Under the pieces are notes generated by a model, which saw nothing but the letters and a program-made list of their open reading frames with translations, was not told the origin of the DNA and searched no databases. A stretch of DNA of 64,000 bases from Prevotellaceae bacterium UBA6974. GTDB lineage: Bacteria; Bacteroidota; Bacteroidia; Bacteroidales; Bacteroidaceae. Below are positions 7,122-15,083 of the stretch, piece after piece. Location of the stretch: the NCBI GenBank assembly GCA_002450165.1, contig DJYQ01000012.1:1-64000 (forward strand), written 5' to 3'. The translations under genes were made by a program, and so were the position numbers. How positions within the stretch are numbered: position 1 is the first letter of the stretch; each line of letters starts with the position of its first letter.

Positions 7122-10100
7122 TTAACTTTGTGTGTTGTCGCTTGTGACAAATTTTTCCTGTATTTTCTGAGTGATAATGAAGAAAACGGGAACGACGAAC
7201 AGTATGGCCAGGGTGCCTACGCTCATACCGCCAACCACTCCGACGGCGAGGGCGCGGTTGCCATTGGCTCCTGCTCCGCCTTCGATAATAAGTGGTATCA
7301 TACCTGCTATCATGGTGACAACGGTCATGAGGATTGGACGCAGGCGGTCCTTACATGCGGTGAAGGCGGCCTGGGCGATGTCCATACCGTGTTTGCGGTG
7401 CTCGGCTGCGACCTCGGTAATCAGGATGGCGGTCTTGGCCAGCAATCCTATGAGCATGATTACACCTGTCTGCAGGTATATATTGTTCTCCATGCCCTGG
7501 ATACCGAAAAGTGCGGCTATGAGGGTGACACCGAAGGCTCCCAGCAAACCGAATGGGATAGAGAGAAGCACGGCAAATGGTGTGAACCACGAGTTGTACA
7601 GTGAGCCGAGAATGAGGTAGATGAGAACCACGCAGATGCAGTAGATGACTGTGGTGGTGTTGGAACCTGCCTGTTCTGCGACCTCGCGGGACATGTTGCT
7701 GTATTCGAACGTTGCTGTTGTGGGCATTTCCTGACGGAAGACCTCGGCAATGGCCTGCTGGACCTGACCTTCGCTGTAACCGTTGGCGGGCACTACTTGG
7801 CACTCGATACTTGAGTACAGGTTAAAGTGCTGGTTGTTGGACGGTCCGACAATTTCCTTGAGTGTAACAAACTGTGAGAGTGGTGCCATCTTGCCGTCGC
7901 TGACCTTTACAAAGATGTTCTGGAGCGAGGATGGTTCCAGGCGATACTCGGGTGCTGCGGCAGTCCATATCTGGTAAACCTTGCCAAACTGATTGTAGTT
8001 GGCAATGTATGCACCGCTGTAGTAGTTGCCCAAGGTTGTCAGCACTTCCCTGGGTGTCACGCCCGAACGGTTGCACTGGAAGGCATCGACATCTACACTG
8101 AACTTGGGGAATTTCTCGGAATAAGTGGACATGGCGATACTTACTTCCTTGCGCTCCATGAGCTTGTACAGGAAGTTGTCGGTCATCCGGGAGAATTCTG
8201 ACAGGTCGCCGTCGGTTGGATCCTCGACGACGAGGTTTACGTTATTGCTTGTACCATAGCCTGGAATCTGAGGCAGCTGGAAGGGAATGACGGTTGCATT
8301 CTTGATGCTCATGCACGATATGGCCAGACGGGTCAGTGCGGTTTCGACGTTGTGTTCGATACCCGGACGCTCCTCCCAGTTCTTCAGGCGGATAATGAAG
8401 GTGCCGTAGCTGGAGCCATATCCCGAAATCATACCGTAGCCGCTCACCATCGAATAGCTTTCCAGTTCGGGTATCTCCTTGACCTTTTCCTCAACTTGCT
8501 TCAGCAGTTCGTTGGTCTGCTGCAGGGTGTAGCCCTCGGGTGCATCGACCTCGGCCATGAAAATACCCTGATCCTCTTGTGGTACGAGGCCCGAGGGAAG
8601 GTTCTGCATGCAGAAAAAGAGCAGCACTGCTGCAATGGCCAGCACGCTGACTGCCACGAGGGGGCGCTTGATGAACTTCTGCACGGCCTTGGAGTATTTG
8701 TCAAGAAGGGCATTGTAACTGGTTTCGTAAGCCAGCTTGGTATAGTAGGAAAGTCCCTTGCCTTCTTTCTTGCCTTCGGTAACCCTGAGCATGATGGCGC
8801 ACAGGGCAGGACAGGTGGTAAGCGCCTGCAGACAGGACAGACCAACGGCCGAGGCTATGGTTATACCGAACTGTGTGAAGAACGTTCCGGAGGTACCGCC
8901 CAGGAATGTAACGGGGATGAACACTGCCATGAAGACGAGCGTACACGAGAACACGGCCATGGATACTTCGTTCATGGCTTGTCGTGTGGCTTCCCTGGCA
9001 TCTGTCATGCCGCCCTCGATCTTAGCCATCACGGCCTCTACGACCACGATGGCATCATCTACCACGGTACCTATGGCCAGCACCAGGGCGAAGAGTGTAA
9101 GCAGGTTAAGCGAGAAGCCTGCCATCGTGACAATCATGAAGGTTCCCATCAGCGATACGACAATAGATATACTGGGGATTATTGTTGCCTTGATGTTTTG
9201 CAGGAAGAAGAAAACGACTAGAATCACCAGAATGATTGCAATGACGAGTGTTTCTACTACATTGCCAATGGCTGCAAAGAGGAAGTCGTCTGTGTTCTGC
9301 AAGGTGACGAACTCCAAACCGGCTGGCATTGTTGCCTTCAACTCCTCGCACATTTTGTCGATGCGTGCGTTAATCTCGGTGGCATTGGACCCTGGTGACT
9401 GGAAAATCATCATGATGGCACCGGGCTGACCGTTAATGTTGGAGATGAAACTGTATGACTTGGCACCGATTTCCACTTCGGCAACATCCTTGAGGTACAG
9501 CACATGACCGCCTTCCGAGGTCTTGATTACGATGTCCTCGAATTCCTCAATCTCCTTCAGAGTACCCTTGTACTCCATGGTGTACTTGTATTTGTTGTCC
9601 GACTGGTCACCAAAGCTGCCTACAGCGGTAACAAAGCTTTGGCTGTTGATGGCTGCGCTGACATCGTCGGGAGTCAGGCCGTATTGTGCCATCACATCGG
9701 GCTTCATCCACACGCGCAAGGCGTATGTGTTGCCTAATGCCAGCACCGAGCCTACACCATAGATGCGCTGCATGCGAGGCTTGATGTTGATGTCAACATA
9801 GTTGGATACAAAGTCGTCGCTATACTTGCCGTTGGTACATTGTACGCCTATGATGCGCAGAATACTGTTCTGTCGTTTCTCGGTCTCTATACCTACATTG
9901 ATAACGGCCGCTGGCAACTGTGACTGCGCCTTGGATACACGGTTTTGTACATTCACCGTCGCCATGTCGGGGTCAACGCCTTGCTTGAAAAATACGTCAA
10001 TGGAGACGTTACCTGTCGAGGTGGCCTTGGATACCATATAGTCCATGCCGTCAACACCATTGATACTCTCCTCCAGGGGTGCGATGACTGACTGTATAAT

Positions 10101-10271
10101 GGTTTTTGGGTCGGCACCACTATATGTGGTAGTTACCTCGACCTGCGGTGGCGCAATGTTGGGATATTGCTCGATGGGCAGCGAGTTCATGCAGATGAAT
10201 CCCACCAGCGTTATCACGATACTGATGGCACACGCCATCACGTACCTGTCTATGAATATATTGTTCTTCAT
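7122..10271 (-). CDS. RND-family (HAE1/AcrB-type) efflux pump, inner membrane
   Basis: The protein has 1049 residues from the ATG at 10271, where MKNNIFIDRYVMA aligns with the AcrB N-terminus. The longer ORF adds 27 residues that are only translated 7-14-bp repeat. Twelve membrane segments are expected. TM4 carries the proton-relay pair in GTVVDDAIVVVE (AcrB Asp407/Asp408). Hallmarks present include SLPIEQYPNIAPP, STGNVSIDVFF and the C-terminal NGNRALAVGVVGG. It exports amphipathic compounds through the tripartite complex using the proton gradient. It lies between the fusion protein and the channel gene in one operon. Confidence 0.95.
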   Translation of the reverse strand: MKNNIFIDRYVMACAISIVITLVGFICMNSLPIEQYPNIAPPQVEVTTTYSGADPKTIIQSVIAPLEESINGVDGMDYMVSKATSTGNVSIDVFFKQGVDPDMATVNVQNRVSKAQSQLPAAVINVGIETEKRQNSILRIIGVQCTNGKYSDDFVSNYVDINIKPRMQRIYGVGSVLALGNTYALRVWMKPDVMAQYGLTPDDVSAAINSQSFVTAVGSFGDQSDNKYKYTMEYKGTLKEIEEFEDIVIKTSEGGHVLYLKDVAEVEIGAKSYSFISNINGQPGAIMMIFQSPGSNATEINARIDKMCEELKATMPAGLEFVTLQNTDDFLFAAIGNVVETLVIAIILVILVVFFFLQNIKATIIPSISIVVSLMGTFMIVTMAGFSLNLLTLFALVLAIGTVVDDAIVVVEAVMAKIEGGMTDAREATRQAMNEVSMAVFSCTLVFMAVFIPVTFLGGTSGTFFTQFGITIASAVGLSCLQALTTCPALCAIMLRVTEGKKEGKGLSYYTKLAYETSYNALLDKYSKAVQKFIKRPLVAVSVLAIAAVLLFFCMQNLPSGLVPQEDQGIFMAEVDAPEGYTLQQTNELLKQVEEKVKEIPELESYSMVSGYGMISGYGSSYGTFIIRLKNWEERPGIEHNVETALTRLAISCMSIKNATVIPFQLPQIPGYGTSNNVNLVVEDPTDGDLSEFSRMTDNFLYKLMERKEVSIAMSTYSEKFPKFSVDVDAFQCNRSGVTPREVLTTLGNYYSGAYIANYNQFGKVYQIWTAAAPEYRLEPSSLQNIFVKVSDGKMAPLSQFVTLKEIVGPSNNQHFNLYSSIECQVVPANGYSEGQVQQAIAEVFRQEMPTTATFEYSNMSREVAEQAGSNTTTVIYCICVVLIYLILGSLYNSWFTPFAVLLSIPFGLLGAFGVTLIAALFGIQGMENNIYLQTGVIMLIGLLAKTAILITEVAAEHRKHGMDIAQAAFTACKDRLRPILMTVVTMIAGMIPLIIEGGAGANGNRALAVGVVGGMSVGTLAILFVVPVFFIITQKIQEKFVTSDNTQS

Positions 10272-10385
10272 AATTTTCAATTCGTAATTCACAATTCGTA
10301 ATTCACAATCTATTATTTCCTGACTACTTACCGTGGTAGCGGCTGGCGTCAATTATGAATTATGGCATTATGAATTATGCATTAA
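10272..10385. repeat. Dispersed ATTATGAATT/AATTCGTAATTCAC repeats between two efflux genes
   Basis: Two related repeats fill the gap between the membrane fusion gene and the pump gene. About 10278-10310 holds two 14-bp units aattcgtaattcac, and about 10350-10385 holds attatga/attatgc units. They flank a short unique segment (about 10312-10349). The pump's ATG at 10271 directly abuts the repeat. The insertion seems to have pushed the two genes 117 bp apart without breaking the operon order. Confidence 0.65.
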
Positions 10386-10388
10386 TCA

Positions 10389-11492
10389 TTAAAACAGCAC
10401 TTTCTGTCCCTCGTGTACGTTGTTTGCACCTGTGGTCACAATCTTGTCACCGACTTTCAGTCCGCTGGTTACGACAAAATCCTGTCCGTTGCCAGGGTTG
10501 GCTGTCGTTACCGTTACGGCTGTTGCAGTGCTGTCGGCCTTTACTTTGTAAACCAACTGCTTGTCCTGCAAGCGTACAACGGCTGTCTGCGGAATTACAA
10601 TTACGTCCTTCTCCTCAATCGGAAGCACTATTGTACCCTGGATGCCTGATTTCAGGGCTCCGTCGGGGTTGGGGAATGTAGCCTTGACTCCCAATGAGCC
10701 TGTGGCGTTGTCCACAACGCCTGTGATGGATGTGATACGACCTTTGTGCTTGTATTCGGTACCGCCTTTCATGACGAATGTAACTTCGGGCATCTTTGAC
10801 ATTTCTTTGTCAAATTCCTCGGACTTCATGCTGTCCTGTACGACCATTTCTACAATAGATTCGGTTACCGAAAACTCGGCATCCATTGTGGTGTTGCCGC
10901 TTAGGATGGTTAACTGGGTGCTTGTTGACACCTGGTCTCCGACACGTACGGGTATAGCGCCTATAACGCCTGATACCGATGCTGTAATGGTACAGAACCC
11001 AAGTTCCACTTTTGCAGTAAATACTGATGCGCGTGCTTGGGCTGTTGTTGCTTGTGCCTGTGTGTAGTCGTTGAATGCGTTGTCCAGCATGTAGCGGCTT
11101 ATAATCTTCCTGTCGAACAGGTTCTTCTTGGATTCGTAATTAAGCTTGGCGCTGTTCTCGGCAGCCATGGCTGACTGCAGGTTTGCCTCGGCAGTTGCCA
11201 ACTGTGCCTTGGCTGTGCGCTGGTCAATGATGAAGAGGGTCTGACCCTTTTTGACCTGCTGTCCCTCGGTGACGCATATCTGCATCAACTGTCCGTTTAT
11301 TTGCGGCATGACTGTTACATCGGTCTTTCCCTTCAGTCTGGAACTGAACTTAACGGGAATGGTCAGGTCCTGTTTCTTAACGACTATCGTCTCGAACGAT
11401 GTCTCTTCAATCTTGGGCTGTTCGCCACCGCAGGCGGCCAAAACCAATGCTGTGCTGAGCATTATACCCCATTTAATTGTCTTTTTTTTCAT
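10389..11492 (-). CDS. Efflux RND periplasmic membrane fusion lipoprotein (AcrA family)
   Basis: The start is set at the ATG at 11492, which opens a lipoprotein signal (MKKKTIKWGIMLSTALVLAAC, acylated Cys at 21). The mature part shows the order expected of AcrA: beta-barrel strand, lipoyl half (QINGQLMQICVTEGQQVKKG), alpha-hairpin (about 90-165), second lipoyl half (GFCTITASVSGVIG) and C-terminal barrel/MP domain ending GQKVLF. It bridges the inner membrane pump and the outer channel. It is the first gene of the operon; a -7 box TAACTTTG lies on the minus strand (plus-strand CAAAGTTA 11539-11546). Confidence 0.93.
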   Translation of the reverse strand: MKKKTIKWGIMLSTALVLAACGGEQPKIEETSFETIVVKKQDLTIPVKFSSRLKGKTDVTVMPQINGQLMQICVTEGQQVKKGQTLFIIDQRTAKAQLATAEANLQSAMAAENSAKLNYESKKNLFDRKIISRYMLDNAFNDYTQAQATTAQARASVFTAKVELGFCTITASVSGVIGAIPVRVGDQVSTSTQLTILSGNTTMDAEFSVTESIVEMVVQDSMKSEEFDKEMSKMPEVTFVMKGGTEYKHKGRITSITGVVDNATGSLGVKATFPNPDGALKSGIQGTIVLPIEEKDVIVIPQTAVVRLQDKQLVYKVKADSTATAVTVTTANPGNGQDFVVTSGLKVGDKIVTTGANNVHEGQKVLF

Positions 11493-11598
11493 TTGAATAT
11501 TGTCGTTATTGATTATTTCTTCTTTCACCATGTGAGTGCAAAGTTATCAAAATTGTTTGATAATGCCATAATTATATGCCTTTTATTATTGCATTCTG

Positions 11599-12078
11599 TC
11601 AGATTGCTACACCGAAATTGTGTTTCACCTCCTCCATGACAAATGTGCTTTCCAGGGTACCGAGCATGGGGAGGGTACCGAGTGTGTTGAGGAGAAATTG
11701 TTGGTAGTATTTCATATCGGGGCAGTGTATGCGCATCATGTAGTCGAACTTGCCAGAAATGTTGTAACATTCGGTGACTTGATCGATTTGCATGATGGTT
11801 TCGCAGAATTTACGCGCTGTCTGGGTGTTGAGGGGTGTGAGCTTTACGCAACAATATACGACAAAGCCTTTGTGCAGTTTCTCGGCATCCAGTACGGTAA
11901 TATATCTGCGTATATATCCGTCGCGTTCAAGCCGTTTTACGCGCTCGTACGTGGGGGTTGTGCTCAGGTGTACCTTGAGAGCCAATTGCTTTGTTGTGAG
12001 ACGTGCGTCCTGTTGCAGGGCTTTCAGTATGGCGATGTCGGTGGAATCGAGATGTTCGCGGTTATTATTTTCTGCCAT
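11599..12078 (-). CDS. Lrp/AsnC-family transcriptional regulator
   Basis: The 159-residue protein has an N-terminal winged helix (LDSTDIAILKALQQDARLTT, then an HTH through TPTYERVKRLERDGYI) and a C-terminal RAM/AsnC ligand-binding domain. Such proteins form dimers to octamers, bind amino acids and control amino-acid metabolism. It is divergent from metY across 166 bp, with its own -7 box (plus-strand CAAATGTA 12128-12135). That layout suggests control of sulphur amino-acid synthesis, which is inference. It lies 106 bp upstream of the efflux operon on the same strand, so effects on efflux are possible too. Confidence 0.9.
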   Translation of the reverse strand: MAENNNREHLDSTDIAILKALQQDARLTTKQLALKVHLSTTPTYERVKRLERDGYIRRYITVLDAEKLHKGFVVYCCVKLTPLNTQTARKFCETIMQIDQVTECYNISGKFDYMMRIHCPDMKYYQQFLLNTLGTLPMLGTLESTFVMEEVKHNFGVAI

Positions 12079-12244
12079 AGTTTGTTTCTTTTGGGGTTTG
12101 TTAGAATGTTTGTGCTAATATCTGGTGCAAATGTAGGAAAATTTTCTAAATATCTACGTTTTGCATGGTTAAATATCATGACTGCCGTACCTTTGCACCG
12201 TGATATTGAAACAAAAACAATAACAAAAACAATATATAGATAGT

Positions 12245-13534
12245 ATGTCACAGAAGAAGTTTTACAGATTAGAGACAATTGCATTGCATGCAGGACAGGA
12301 AAAGCCTGATCCGGTGACGGACAGCCGTGCGGTTCCGATATATCAGACTACATCGTATGTGTTTCATGACAGCCGGCATGCTGCTGACCGATTCGGGCTG
12401 AGGGATGCGGGTAATATTTATGGCAGGTTGACGAATACGACTCAGGGTGTCCTGGAAGAGCGCATAGCGGCTTTGGAGGGCGGGGTTGCTGCCCTGGCAG
12501 TTGCCAGTGGGGCTGCTGCTGTGACGTATGCGTTGCAGAATGTGTTACAGTGTGGGGATCATATAGTGGCTGCTGATAATCTGTATGGGGGCAGTTTCAA
12601 TCTGATAACCCATACATTGGCCACTCAGGGTATTGAGAATACTGTTGTCAGGGTGAATGACCTGGAGACATTGGAGGCCGCCATACGCCCTAACACCAAA
12701 GTTATCTATGCTGAAACATTTGGTAATCCCAATAGTGATGTGACCAATCTGGATGCAATAGCTGAAGTGGCTCACACGCATGGTATTCTGTTTGTTGTGG
12801 ACAATACTTTTGCTCCTTTGCTGATACGTCCGTTGGAGCATGGTGCGGATATTGTGGTGCACAGTGCTACAAAATTTATAGGCGGTCACGGCTCATCGTT
12901 GGGTGGGGTGATTGTAGATGGTGGCAGGTTTGATTTCAAGGCTAATGCCGAGCGCTACCCTACCCTGGCAAAACCTGATCCGTCGTATCACGGGGCAGTA
13001 TTTGCGGATGTGGCTGGTGCGGCGGCTTTTGTGACGCGTATCCGTGCGGTGATACTGCGTGATACTGGGGCATGTATATCACCGTTGAATGCATGGATTC
13101 TGCTCCAGGGGGTCGAGAGTCTGCCGTTGCGTATGGAGCGTCATGTGCAGAATGCATTGAAGGTGGTTGAGTTTCTGTCGCACCATCCCAAGGTGAGGGG
13201 TGTAAGCCATCCGGCCATCCCATCCCATCCTGACCACATATTGTACAGGAAGTATTTTCCTAAGGGTGCCGGCAGTATATTTACGTTTGAAATAATGGGT
13301 AATCAGGATGATGCCTGGAGATTTATTGACTCGTTGCAGATATTCTCGCTGTTGGCAAACGTCGCGGACGTGAAATCGTTGGTGATACACCCATATACTA
13401 CAACGCACAGCCAGATGAGTCCCGAGGAGTTGGCTGCGCAGCATATTACACCCTCAACAATACGGTTGAGCATAGGTGTAGAGCATATTGACGACATTCT
13501 GGAAGACTTGCAGCAGGCATTCGAGCAAATATGA
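12245..13534 (+). CDS. metY: O-acetylhomoserine sulfhydrylase (MetY; Cys/Met PLP enzyme)
   Basis: The 429-residue PLP enzyme is of the Cys/Met metabolism family. The PLP lysine is K210 in SATKFIGGHG, preceded by the cofactor-binding stretch VVDNTFA. The insertions and length (about 430 rather than about 390) fit MetY rather than MetB/MetC. It makes homocysteine from O-acetylhomoserine and sulfide. A -7 box TACCTTTG at 12188-12195 precedes an A/C-rich leader. cysK follows 74 bp downstream with its own -7 box (TAATTTTG 13579-13586). The two genes together form a sulfide-assimilation pair next to an Lrp-type regulator. Confidence 0.93.
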   Translation: MSQKKFYRLETIALHAGQEKPDPVTDSRAVPIYQTTSYVFHDSRHAADRFGLRDAGNIYGRLTNTTQGVLEERIAALEGGVAALAVASGAAAVTYALQNVLQCGDHIVAADNLYGGSFNLITHTLATQGIENTVVRVNDLETLEAAIRPNTKVIYAETFGNPNSDVTNLDAIAEVAHTHGILFVVDNTFAPLLIRPLEHGADIVVHSATKFIGGHGSSLGGVIVDGGRFDFKANAERYPTLAKPDPSYHGAVFADVAGAAAFVTRIRAVILRDTGACISPLNAWILLQGVESLPLRMERHVQNALKVVEFLSHHPKVRGVSHPAIPSHPDHILYRKYFPKGAGSIFTFEIMGNQDDAWRFIDSLQIFSLLANVADVKSLVIHPYTTTHSQMSPEELAAQHITPSTIRLSIGVEHIDDILEDLQQAFEQI

Positions 13535-13608
13535 AAATTTTTGCTGGCTGATAAAAATAGAGATTGAAAATAATGTTGTAATTTTGCAATGTAAAATAAT
13601 AACAGATT

Positions 13609-14544
13609 ATGGCAAACATTCATAAAAACTTATTGGATCTGGTTGGCAATACTCCGTTGGTCGAGATTGCAAGGATAGCTAAAGCGCGTGGTGCCGAGTC
13701 ACAGGTTGTGGCCAAGGTCGAGTATTTTAACCCTGGCGGTAGTGTCAAGGATCGTATTGCACTGAACATGATAGAGGATGCCGAGAAGAGAGGCCTCCTG
13801 CAACCTGGTGCAACCATCATCGAGCCGACAAGCGGCAATACTGGTGTAGGAATTGCATGGATTAGTCGTGTGAAGGGCTACAAGGCTGTAATAGTGATGC
13901 CAGAAACGATGAGCAGGGAGCGTCAGCTGCTGATGAAGGCAGCCGGTGCCGAGCTTGTGTTGACCGAGGGTACGAAGGGTATGAAAGGTGCTATTGCCGA
14001 GGCGGAACGCCTGCAACGTGAGACACCAGGTTCTATTATTTTGGGTCAGTTTACAAATCCTGCCAACCCCGAGGTCCACGAAAGGACAACTGCCGAGGAA
14101 ATATGGCGTGATACGGACGGTAATGTGGATATTTTTGTTGCCGGTGCAGGTACTGGTGGTACAGTGACGGGGGTTGGACGTGCATTGAAGGCCAAGAACC
14201 CTGATATCAGAATTGTTGCCGTGGAGCCTGAGAGCAGCCCTGTGCTGAGTGGTGGTGAACCCGGTCCTCACAAGATTCAGGGCATTGGTGCAGGATTTGT
14301 TCCCGAGATACTGGATCGCTCGGTAATAGACGTTGTTTATAAGGTAAGGAACGAGGATGCGCTGAAGACAGGTCGCGAACTGTCCCTGTACGAGGGACTG
14401 ATTGTCGGTATATCCAGCGGTGCTGCAGCCTATGCTGCTATAGAATTGGCTAAATTACCGGAAAACAAGGGCAAGAGAATCGTTGCTCTCCTGCCTGATA
14501 CTGGTGAGCGTTATCTGAGCACCGAGCTGTACAATGCCGGTTGA
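13609..14544 (+). CDS. cysK: Cysteine synthase A (O-acetylserine sulfhydrylase)
   Basis: This 311-residue fold-type II PLP enzyme has PLP lysine K47 in NPGGSVKDR, the substrate loop EPTSGNTGVG and the phosphate-binding loop GTGGTVTGVG. It converts O-acetylserine and sulfide to cysteine in the cytoplasm. Length is normal for CysK. It lies downstream of metY in the same direction. Its stop codon is 2 bp from the stop of the convergent small secreted protein gene, so the two transcripts must overlap or share a signal. Confidence 0.96.
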   Translation: MANIHKNLLDLVGNTPLVEIARIAKARGAESQVVAKVEYFNPGGSVKDRIALNMIEDAEKRGLLQPGATIIEPTSGNTGVGIAWISRVKGYKAVIVMPETMSRERQLLMKAAGAELVLTEGTKGMKGAIAEAERLQRETPGSIILGQFTNPANPEVHERTTAEEIWRDTDGNVDIFVAGAGTGGTVTGVGRALKAKNPDIRIVAVEPESSPVLSGGEPGPHKIQGIGAGFVPEILDRSVIDVVYKVRNEDALKTGRELSLYEGLIVGISSGAAAYAAIELAKLPENKGKRIVALLPDTGERYLSTELYNAG

Positions 14545-14546
14545 GG

Positions 14547-14972
14547 CTATTTCTTTCTGAGTGCTGCAATCGAGTCTTCGTACAATTGCTTGCGGATGGC
14601 CTCGGTAAGTTCGTCCTCGTATGTCTTGGCGGCATCAAGGCGTTCCAGAACTTGCTTAGTATTCTTTAATTTCTTGGCACGTTGGCGTTGCTTGCGCGCA
14701 AAGGGATGCAGGATATAATCCGAGGCTTTGCCCAGGACATCTGAAACGCTCTTCTGCTTGGGTTGCACCATATCGCTTCCCAAGCTTTGGCGTATTGCAT
14801 CTACAACTGGTAACTCCTTTTTGCCCTTTACCTCTATTTCCTTGAGCGTATCGGTGCGTATTATGACGGTATCGTTGTCGTTTACCTGAGTTTGCACGGG
14901 CATGTTCGTTCCGCCAATTGCTACGCTCAGTGCAAGCATTGCGGCAAAGGTCAAAATCAGTATTCGCTTCAT
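14547..14972 (-). CDS. Small secreted or periplasmic protein of unknown function
   Basis: This 141-residue protein has an N-terminal signal peptide (MKRILILTFAAMLALSVAIG). An acidic region with EIEVKGKKELPVVDAIRQSL follows, then a basic helical region (about 95-141) rich in K, R, Q and E. The phrase 'SVSDVLGKASDYILHPFA' looks like a conserved core. No known domain was recognised. It lies between cysK (convergent) and polA (same strand, upstream, 111 bp away), which gives no functional hint. Confidence 0.75.
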   Translation of the reverse strand: MKRILILTFAAMLALSVAIGGTNMPVQTQVNDNDTVIIRTDTLKEIEVKGKKELPVVDAIRQSLGSDMVQPKQKSVSDVLGKASDYILHPFARKQRQRAKKLKNTKQVLERLDAAKTYEDELTEAIRKQLYEDSIAALRKK

Positions 14973-15083
14973 CGGTTTATCTGTTGTAGCGTTTGTTTTT
15001 TACGCCTTTTGTCTTGCAAATATATTGTTTTTCTCGGGAAAAACGTTATTTCGGTGTGTTAATTATGTTTTTTTACGTTTGAT

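Noticed and set aside
10272..10352. 27-residue N-terminal extension of the RND pump
   Set aside because: It is translated intergenic repeat; the AcrB-like N-terminus begins at the ATG at 10271.
12079..12244. SAM-type riboswitch upstream of metY
   Set aside because: The spacer has two -7 boxes and an A/C-rich leader but no SAM-I or SAM-II core motifs.
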